Assembly (NCBI GenBank): GCA_023376005.1
Contig: CM042152.1
Location: 75,156,473-75,220,472 of the forward strand
Length of the DNA stretch: 64,000 bases
Direction: 5' to 3'
From: Doryteuthis pealeii
Taxonomy: Eukaryota > Mollusca > Cephalopoda > Myopsida > Loliginidae
The notes under the pieces were generated by a model, which worked only from the letters and a program-made list of their open reading frames with translations, did not search any database and was not told the DNA's origin. Every line of letters starts with the position of its first letter. Positions within the stretch are counted from its first letter, which is position 1. The translations under genes and the position numbers were made by a program. Below, piece by piece: positions 1 through 10,500 of this stretch.

Positions 1-399
1 TGAATTTATCAAGTACAACATTGAAAATCTAGAAAAAAGGTTAATTACATTTTGTACAGGAATATAATTAAGAGTCAACACGCAGTTCTCCAACAGTATG
101 ACTAGCTTCTCGATTAGTAGTGACTCGACTACAAATAACCTTGTGTATTTGTATCATTATATGTGTTCTGTTTGACTATCCATCTTGTAAAGGAAATATC
201 TTCCTTTACAACAGAAAGTTACTTTCATTTGTCAAACAATCTTTTACAGAAAGATTTAACATTTAGCCATGTCAGTGCTACTGTATGGCTGCACTATTTG
301 ATTGGTTAGTTGGTTAGATTTTAGAGCATATCAGTCCTTGTTGGGGTATTTTATGCATGGATATGATTTTACTGTGTCAGGGACACAGGACACATACCT

Positions 400-452
400 A
401 TCAGCATCTGTATATATATATATATGTGTATATATATACATACACACACACA

Positions 453-511
<59 letters not shown>

Positions 512-588
512 GATGCTGATAGGTATGTGTCCTGTGTCCCTGACACATATATATACACACACACACACACACAAATAACACACACACA

Positions 589-634
<46 letters not shown>

Positions 635-650
635 TAAAATAAGTGTATTT
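400..650. repeat. TA/CA microsatellite with E3 ends
   Basis: (TA)n and (CA)n blocks. E3-type ends (tatcagcatctg at about 400 and agatgctgataggt at about 511) face each other within it. Confidence 0.85.
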
Positions 651-671
651 TGGTAGCATTTTTTCTTTTAT

Positions 672-995
672 ACAAGTTTTGTTGAACTGTACAGACAATT
701 CTTGTCCGACAAGTTTTTGGTGGATCCTTTCTAATTTTCGGCCATCTTTTTGGTGTCGGAGTGGAACTGGTGTAACAGTCCACCACTCGTTCTCATTAAA
801 AAAGAGACACGAAACCATACCATCGTTTCCTACCTGATGATGGCAAACTGTATTGCCGAAAGCGCTCTTATCAAAACCTTTGGTGGACTGTTACACCAGT
901 TACATCCCAAAACCAAAAAGATGGCCCGAAAATTAGAAAGGATCAACCAAAAACTTGTCAGACAAGAATTGTCTGTACAGTTCAACAAAACTTGT
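672..995. mobile_element. Foldback element with a hammerhead-like core in its loop
   Basis: Arms 672-785 and 881-995 are near-perfect reverse complements (acaagttttgttgaactg at the outer ends). The loop holds CTGATGA (836-842), a GGCAA/TTGCC hairpin and GAAA (858-861), but no stem I closes it. Present in copy A only. Confidence 0.7.
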
Positions 996-1428
996 TTATA
1001 TATATATACATATATATATTATACCAAGATGCCAAAATCTATTAAATAGTTAGCAATTTGCAACTGGAGTATGTAAAGTTTTTATGTGCCATCCTTGGCC
1101 AGTTGAAAAGGGCTTAAAGAAAGTCCTATGTTATGGAATCCTTTGGTGATCCTTTGGTAAGCGTATAAGTCCTATCCTGCGTATTGGTAAAGGTCCAGTG
1201 ATTTAATCCTATGTACGTTGTCCATGAATGTTACAGTAATTATGATCAGTATGGTCGGTTAAGTATTGTATCAGCCTCAGAGTACTGCCAGTGATTGGCC
1301 AAGGAATAGATCACATGATCTCGCCTAGTCTATAAGTAGGAGCGGGGATCTATCACACACCTTATATATTGAAAAAATCTCAACAGAGTATTTTTCAAAT
1401 GAATAATTTAAAAAAAAAAAAAACTTAC

Positions 1429-1569
1429 ATCATTATGCATAAGGACTTGAGTTTTATTTGGATCCAGATTGACATCAATTTCCTTCTGAGGTAAAGTGAT
1501 CGAAGCCACAAAGAGCGGGTACCTGTTGGTGTCACAGCTGTGGCAACTGCAATAATACAGTCGAATTGC
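1429..1569 (-). CDS. PMS1: PMS1 copy A exon (DVNLDPNKTQVL), duplicate of 60,476-60,616
   Basis: 141 bp, base-for-base the same as the copy-B exon, with the same splice sites. This exon fixes how copy A and copy B overlap. Confidence 0.93.
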
Positions 1570-4500
1570 CTTCACAAGATAAAAAAAAATAAACAAATAA
1601 AAATCAATCATACAATAAAAATAAAAAAGATCAATGATAGAAATTAGGTCAAGGAAGTAGAAACCACAAAAATTCTATATAGCAAAAACTGTTGGTTGGT
1701 TGGTTGGTGGGATTTAGCAGACTGTTCATGTCTAAAGCCATCCTGGTTGGTTTGGTTTGTTTTACGGCATATCAACCTCAGTGGGTCATTTAATGCCGAT
1801 AAAGTTTTGAAATAAATCAATTCTTAGTGGATAATACAATTTTTAAAAAATACATTTTTCTATTTAAGCCATAGATGGGACCCTAACAGGTACTACCACT
1901 CCAGGTCAGAGAAGCAAACAAAGCACCGGCACATCAACATCCTCAGGGACAGCCTTCACATGCAATATCTGTGGTCGAGAATGTTTTTCAAGCATTGGAC
2001 TTCACAGTCACAGGAGGCGCTGTAACCTCAGGGGCAGAAGAACTATATAGTCTTCCGAGACTGCAATGCCAATGAATGAATGTTGGTTGGTTGGATTTAT
2101 GGCATGCCAAACCTTGTTGGGTTATCTTATGCTGAAGACATTGTTTTATTCATTCCTGATGGTTATTAACACATTTTTTGTTAACTCATTTTCTTCTATT
2201 CAACCCATAGATGAGACTTTAACAGGTACTTTCTATAGGAGGGGGGAAAATATATATTCGAATCAAGAAGTTCCTGCTGAGGGGGGACAAAAAACAAGCG
2301 AGTTCACCGTCTTCTTCTCAAGCCAGACTTTCTTTTGGTCAACACATTCTTCGTCTTCGTCTAGCAGCTGGAAAATCTGTCATCGTAGTCGGAATAATCT
2401 TTAACAGTTCAAAATCGCATTTCCTATTTAGTTTGGTTTCTGTTGGACTAAAATCGATTTCTTTACTGGGTCGTTTGCAAAGCGCCTCGTCATCGTCTAC
2501 TGCTTCTGCTGACCGCCCAGCGTTCGACTCACTTGTCATTTATGGACATATTTACCCAAACATCCGGGCACATCAGTCGAACCTCGCGTTTGTCCAGTGC
2601 CCAAATCGCATTTGTTTTTGCATGCGGGAGGACGCGAGTTCGATCCCGGCAGGCAAGACAATGTCTTGCTCTTTTTTCCTTTCTCGTTCTCCGTCACACT
2701 ATCACTCCTGGTCAGGGTGGACCTGAGAGTAATGGTAATGAAAGGGTACTCCACACTCCCCAGAGCTCAAGAATTGGTACTTCAACATGAGATGCAGTTT
2801 AACGTCATACTCAGGACAAGGCACAAACTGTAAAAATAGACTCTAAATACTAGAAGCCATTCTTAGAAAAAAAAAAAAAAAAACCACCCCATACTTAACA
2901 AAAGTTTAAGAACTGGAATACTTAAATGCATCTGACATAGATGCATATTCCTACAACTTGTGATTCATAGCTACATAATCCTGATCTGTGATTTCTACAT
3001 ATTCAAACCAGTACCAATAGCCTACATATTCAATTATGACATCAACTGCATGCAATGAACACACTCATTCAAAATATATGAAGGAGACTTGTTTTTTTAG
3101 TTTTTTGCTGAGGTGGAGCAACACACCTGCCGTCAGCTGTCTACTTTACTACACATTTCAGATTACCCAAGCTGTGCTACTCATACTCTATTGACTGAGC
3201 TAAAACGACCCATAAGGGCTGGTTTAGCTCAGACGGTAGAGCATCTATGTCAGAACCACTATGTTCTATGTTTGATACTGGCCCTCACCAACTCAGAGCA
3301 TGAGTAGCACAGCTTGGATATGTGTGGTAAAGTGGGGAGCTGATGATAGGTGTAACACTAGACCTCAGATGCAAAAACAATGTCCCTGGTCAAGTGCTAG
3401 TGAAAAGGGGATAGACTCCTTCACTGTCCAGCTGTCACCAACAATAGGCTACACTGCCTATTTTTCTTTTACTAGCAAATATATGCACCCTCCTGGTGCA
3501 AGTATCTAAGTTTTAATGTAATAAGATATTATATTAAATTAGAAAGGCTAATGAAACTAAATAAGAATGCAGATAAAAAGATTTGAAACAGGAGTTATAA
3601 CTGAAAAATAGAACAACTTTGAAACAAACTCTTCCATCATTTTCCATCACTCCTGTCTTTCATTGCTAAATTTTTCCTAACTATCTTATTATAATGGAGA
3701 TTGTGTGTTTGTCTGTCTGTAACCGAAACTAAATCACTATTCAAGTCACAATTCCCTTAGTTATTGACGTCACATTTACCATCAATTTATTTTCATTTAA
3801 ACGTCAATTTAAAAATTGTTATACCTTATTAATACTGTTGACCATATCTACGTACTAATAGAATGTAATTGTATTTATATATACAACAAAATAACAGTTT
3901 ACAGTGTGAACGAGAAGACTAATTTGCATATTGATATTTAAAATTTGATTTTAATAAATATATGCTTAGTATTCTTGATTTCTAATTGTTTGGTTTTCTC
4001 TTAACGAATCTGAGAAAAAATCTCGGGGATAAATCTTAAAAGAAACCCATAAACAAGACGAAAAAACTGTAATTTTATTAAATACTTCATAATCTAACTA
4101 AATAGATAAATTAGGAAAAATGAAAGACGGGGGTGAAAGAAAATGATGGAAGAGTTCAATCTAAAGCTGTTCTATTTTTCGATTATACCCCTCAGTTTAT
4201 CATTTTCTAAATGATTTATAATTTGTTACAATATTTTATTACATCAAAACCTAAATACTTGCACCCGAAGGGTGCATATATTTGCTAGTTCAGTTAAAAT
4301 AGGAAGTAAAGAATAAAATTACAGTTATTTCTTCTTGTTTATGGATTTCTTTTAAGATATATCCAAGATTTTGCTCATATTCATTAAGATAAAACCAAAC
4401 AATTAGAAATCAATAATAATAAGCATATATTTATTAAAATCAAATTTTTAATATCAATATGCAAATTTGCCTTCCCATTCACACTAAAAACCACTATTTT

Positions 4501-7500
4501 GTTGCGTACATAAATACAATTGCATGTTATTAGTATGTAGATATGTCCAACATATCTAACTCCGGTTTCGGCCCTGGACCTTACAAGCTAACATCATTGA
4601 TCCCAGGGGGACATCCCACCAGGCAACACCTGCCCCCTCGATTTAAAGGGGCAGAGCTGGGTTTATTGCCCAGTGCCTGAAGTGCACCCCTTGAGGGGGA
4701 ATGCCAACGGGATCAACGCATTTTTTGCAGCTGCTACCCATGATCTTCGGTTTGTGGGTGGTCCCACATTAATAGGGCCTTGTGCCTAACTCATACACGT
4801 GGGGTACATGGTAAATATCTAGTATGTAGATATGATCAACAATATTAATAATGTAAAACAATTTTTATTAAGAATGAGGTTTGAATAATAATAAAATCAT
4901 GGAGAATGTGATGTAAATAACTAGTTTCTGTTACAGACAGACAAACACATAATCTCCATTATAATAAGATATAAGAGTAGGTAAATAAAATAAAAGACTC
5001 ACCTTTTGTATAGATTTTAAGTTTACAGGTCGTTTGTTGACATAAACAAATCCTTGGTCACCTCCTGTTTTACTCATTGTCATCACATCAGAACCACATT
5101 TCGGTACAAACATCTCAATTGAAACCTGAGAGAGAAAACAAATTATGTTACATAATCTATGCGGTTGCATAAGATTATTGTCAATCCCCTGTATTTCTAA
5201 AGGGATGGCCCTTTTCATACCATGGGTGGGACTTTCCATGGAATAGTACAGAAAGCCCGCCAAATTACGTGAAGTCACATGAGACCTGGTTGGTTCCTCA
5301 GTTTTCAGTTGGACGTCGGGCAGATAAGGTCTTTCTGCCTTAGCTGAAGCTCACTGCATACGCATGCTATGTTAGTCAGATATTTAGTTACATGAAATGT
5401 TTAGTTAAGGAAATAAAAGCTTAAGAAAAATAACACGGTCTTGTGATTAATGGGTGTCTTAGTAACAGGACTGATGTAGAAGAAGAAATGAGTTAAGTGC
5501 GACCGAACACCAAGACGAAGTCCCCAAGAAGAAGAACCTAAGATAGAAGATGAACAGAAGAGGAAGTAAGAAGTAAGGAAGAAGGGTATGCAACAATTAT
5601 CTTTTTAGTTTATTTTCTGAAATTCATATAGGTTGGTTTGGTTCCTGTTAGGTCCTAGACCTAACGAAATCTAGAGTTACTCCCCTTGATCAGTAGGGGA
5701 TTGATGGGAACCCTGAAGTGGGGTTTCCACCATGATACGTTTGAATTTGGGTTTGTGCAGTCAGGATGCACGTACACAACATGGTCGAGCTAATTAAGTC
5801 ACTTTTAGGGTAGAGGCATTCTGTACGCGGTGTTAGATAAAACCTTGTTAATTTCCAATAACCAGGTCATGCATTTTTCATTCAGTATTCCATATTTTAT
5901 CCGTATGTAAAAACATTCTTTAATTTTATGAAACTTTCTTGTTTTAAAAACTGTTAAATAATTTTTTAAAACATTATTCCCCTCAATAATTCAGCAAAAA
6001 TTATGTTAAGTTTCATTCATTTTTTCCCCCAAGTTTTGTTGAATTTTAATTCATGGGGCGTTAAAAAAGAAACATACCTACCTACTCTCATGCATTTAAA
6101 AAAATAAGTATTTAATGGTGAATAAAGTCATTTTGAGTAAAAAAGGATTCAGGTTGCTTACAGTATCTACTATTGCCTAAGTGGTCACCCAATTATTAAT
6201 TGAGCAGGCTCATCACATCTTAACTTCGGTTATCTCGTGAGAACCAGTGCATTCAGCATGACTTGACAGCAATAGATAGATAGATTACAATAGGAATAGA
6301 GGTTTTGGTAATAATTGTCCTTACACTACGAATGGAGGTTTTAGGAATAATTTTCCTTACACTAGAAATGGAGGTTTTAGGAATAATTGTCCTTACACTA
6401 GAATGGAGGTTTTAGGAATAATTGTCCTTACACACACTACGAATGGAGGTTTTAGGAATAATTGTCCTTACACTACGAATGGAGGTTTTGGAATAATTGT
6501 CCTTACACTACGAATGGAGGTTTTAGGAATAATTGTCCTTACACTACGAATAGGGTTTTAGGAATAATTTTCCTTACACTACGAATGGAGGTTTTAGGAA
6601 TAATACGAATGGAGGTTTTAGGAATAATTTTCCTTACACTACGAATGGAGGTTTTAGGAATAATTTTCCTTACACTACGAATGGAGGTTTTAGGAATAAT
6701 TTTCCTTACACTAGGAATGGAGGTTTTAGGAATAATTTTCCTTACACTAGGAATGGAGGTTTTTAGGAATAATTGTCCTTACACTACGAATGGAGGTTTT
6801 TAGGAATAATTGTCCTTACACTACGAATGGAGGTTTTAGGAATAATTGTCCTTACACTACGAATGGAGGTTTTAGAATAATAATGTCCTTACACTACGAA
6901 TAGAGGTTTTGGTAATAATTGTCCTTACACTAGGAATAGCGGTTTTAGTAATAATTGTCCTCATCCAGTCCAAGAGATCTAGTTTATGTTTCAATCTGAC
7001 CCAAAATTACAAACAAGTTTGACATTTTCAATAAAATCTGGAGACAGTTAAAAAACAATAAAAATTCAAGCAACGATTTCTGAAACTGAAAATATCGACC
7101 AAACATAAAAAAGGATTATTTTAACTTTATTTACCTTTGGATCTTCCTTTGTTTGCTGTAATTGTTCCATGTGTTGTACTACACTGTAGCCCCAGACTGA
7201 GAGCGCAGCTGATCGAATGGTATCCACAGCTGCTTTCTGCCAGATAATATCTTTGTTATGACGCAAGGTAAACCGAATCTTTGGATTGATGATACCAAAT
7301 GACATGACCAGGTTTTCAACTTTCTTCAATTCTTCCTTTCGTCTCTTGTCATTCTTACAGAATTGTTGTCGCACAGGGAGGTTCTTGAATAGTTTGGTAG
7401 CAGAAATCGTTGTACCTGGCAGAGGAAAAATCACAGACATCATGGTAACACTAGTAGAAGCACCCAGTCCATTACCAAACTAATATAAAAAAAAAAAAGG

Positions 7501-10500
7501 CAGATTGTCTCCCTTGATCGGCATACCCCCTTTTCAAACCAATCAATTACAGGCCCACAAATTTTAGTGGCATCAATTGAAGATAAAAACCTTCCTCTCT
7601 TTTGAACCAGCATCTCATGGAATCAAACATAAAAATCGTCGCTCCCAATAATTCAGCAGAGATAGAAAAGGGCAGTCGTAAGTATGATAACTTACCATAA
7701 CCATTACCAAGGACTCAGTTAAGTGGACTTGTATTCATTTATATAATGGATATTTGCTGCAGATAATACTATAGTTTGCAACAAAAATTATAATGGGAAT
7801 CTTTTCTTGTATGTATAAATGTAATAATACAGTTTCTCTGAATTTTTGAGATGAGACTTGATAATTATTATTATTTGGATTATTCGGACTATTGTCCTCA
7901 TCTTCATTATCTATACAACATTTCGTCCGATGTGCCCTCCGATAAGAAATACCTACTACCTGGGTCATAGACTACTCAGCCACCATAATCCCATCCTAAA
8001 GTATTACAATCACCATCCACATGCAACAGGTGACCCCCATTAAGAAGTTCTTACCCCTCTACACAGGAACAGTTGGCATTTTCTACAGCCCCAGCCAACA
8101 GGGGGAGTGCGTCTAACTTAAATGGAAAAGGGGGTGCATCTTATAAGCCTCACTGAAAATCTAATATAAAATTGTATCTTTTATGCTGTCAAATACTGTT
8201 ATGTTTTTACATACAGATAAAATACGGAAGACTGAAATGATAATGCAAGACCAGGTTGTTGGAAAATTAACAATGTTTTATTTAACACAGGGTAGAGAAT
8301 GCTTCTACCCTAAAAGTGACTTAACTAGCCCAACAATGCTGTGCACATGGTCATCTGCATCCACACAGTCCAAACCCCAATCCAAAAGTAACATGGCAGA
8401 AACCCCATTTCCGGGTTTCCCATCATTCCTCTACTAATCAAAGAGGAGCAACTCTATTTTTGTTAGGTCTTCCTAACAAATACGATAATATTTATTTTGC
8501 CTATGGTCATTAACAAAATTTGTTTACAAGAAAGGCTACTGCTAAAATATACAAGTGAGAGTCAAAAATTATCTGCACTTATCTTTTTTATTTATATATT
8601 TTATAACATATCTTTTTTATTGTTACACTGCATTCTGTTCTGCACGTGTGCTTATAGTTGGCACTGTTATGGTTACGCGATTGAAATTTGAGCCTGGTTG
8701 TGCCATTTTGCTTGCTGTCTTTACAGTATAAACCTGGTCGCTCCAATAGCAGAATGCACCAAGGAAGTGACCAAATTTCTCTGGTCGGTTGGAGTCTTTT
8801 AGCACAATACAGGGACAGTGCACTACTGCATAGAAGTGTGTATGATTGGATAGAGAAGTTTAAAATTGGCCTGACAAGCATGACATATGAAAAAGGAGCA
8901 GGATGCCTGTCAACCTCCACCACTGCTTAGAAGTTTCAGCAAGCTCGATAGATGGTATTGGCAAACCGGCAAGTTATCATCGATGAGGTAGTTTGTTCTC
9001 TGTAGATTAGTCATGGTTCTGCCGATTAAATTCTCTCGGAAAGAATGTCTGGGGCTGAAATTCATCAGAGGCTTTTAGCACAATATAGGCACAGTGCAGT
9101 ACTACAGAGAAGTGTGTTTGAGTAGATAGAGAAGTTTAAAAGTGGCTGGACAAGTGTGATGCACGAAGAAGGAGCAGGATGCCTGTCAACCTCCACCACT
9201 GCTGAGAAGTTTCAGCAAGCTCAAAGGATGGTATTGGCAAACCAGCAAGTTACCATCGATAAAATAGCTTGTTCTCTGCAGATTAGACATCAAATCATCC
9301 ACAATGAGCTCAGCTTCCATAAAACAAGAGTGCGGATAAATTTTTAATCTCCTTCATAGTTTTATTCACACATGCAAAGATAGACCCCCTATGCGTCTTT
9401 GAAAAGTTCACTTTTATTAAATACAAGTACGTTTTTTTCCCCACTATCTGAAGTGATGTGCAGCAATAAATTAAAAATCAAAATAAGTCAGAAATCCAAG
9501 TAATATATCAAAGCAGATATATTTACCACCAACTCCTTCGCACGAGCAGGATGTGACACAAGGTCAATTTCTTAAGCAGAGTTTAACAGGTTTCAATTCA
9601 GAGTTTTCCTTCTCCTAGACTGGTTACCAAGCCAAGGCCAAAGAGCCCATTCTACCCTACTATTTACCCATAGCTAGAGGAGGGTAGATGGATGCATACC
9701 TTTCCCAAGGGCAGTGATGCTGATAGCTTTTTAATTTAGTACGTCTTAGGATGCACATATTTGCTTTGAAATTCGGATATTTTAAATATTTTAAATTTTC
9801 TTAGGATGCACATATTTGTTTCTCATATACACACATATTTGTTTTGTAATTTTCTTAGGATGCACAAATTTTGTTTCTTAGGATGCACATATTTTTCTTA
9901 GGATGCACATATTTGCTTTGAATGAGTCCATGGGAAAATTTATGGATCCCAACTAAAGTTTAATAGATTGTAAGGGTTTTATTTATGATCTAGGTAACAA
10001 CTAAAACTGTCTAACCCCTACCTTATATTCTGTGTAATTAGAAACTATTGAAATGTATTTACTGTTAGCTTGAAATTGTGTGGGAAGAAAAAAAAACACT
10101 GGGATGCATGGATACGATTTTACTACGTCCTTATAGATTTTTATGCGTCAGTGACGCAGGACGTGTACCTATCAGCATATCTGCAAGGGTATTAGCATTA
10201 TGTGAAATGCAAACAGTCTTGTCAAGGATTTGAACCCAGGTCGACAAGTCCATTTCCTACAACTAACCATTACACCACACGCCTTCATTAGCGATGGATA
10301 TAGGCTTACCTTCAGATTGAATGATGGTGCAATGGATAGCAAACTAATCTCACGGATCTATTACTACTGAAGAATATGTTTTATCCTCACTGGATGCCCC
10401 ATATTTACAACCTTGTATCACATCCTCCCCGTGGCGAATAGGTTAGGTAAATACATACCTTAGGGCATACCATTGAGGTGTGACGATTAGCAAGCTAATT

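Larger units (their letters stand above)
1..4780. repeat. Direct repeat, copy A of the 58,010-64,000 segment
   Basis: Base 1 corresponds to about 58,010 and base 4,780 to 64,000. Flanking sequence matches almost base for base with scattered SNPs. Copy A uniquely has a foldback element at 672-995 and a Helitron at 3,684-4,288. Confidence 0.93.
3472..4969 (-). mobile_element. HEL1 Helitron, reverse orientation, host of two nested insertions
   Basis: Starts TCTTATTATAATGGAG (ends at 4,969, next to T on plus) and ends CTAG at 3,472-3,475 with hairpin gcacc/ggtgc. Removing the nested HEL1 (605 bp) and the 289 bp of insert plus duplication leaves about 604 bp, the same length as the intact family member. 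Confidence 0.87.

Noticed and set aside
2620..2660. tRNA-like B box (gcgagttcgatcccggc)
   Set aside because: No matching A box at the right distance and no cloverleaf; probably part of the R1-related composite.
3330..3350. Another CTGATGA hammerhead core in SINE1
   Set aside because: No stem II hairpin followed by GAAA; chance occurrence in the SINE body.
6462..6803. 113-codon frame with a 12-residue repeat
   Set aside because: It is the 36-bp minisatellite read in one frame, inside an intron.
6286..6962. CRISPR-like repeat array
   Set aside because: Units are contiguous with no spacers, and the genome is clearly eukaryotic.
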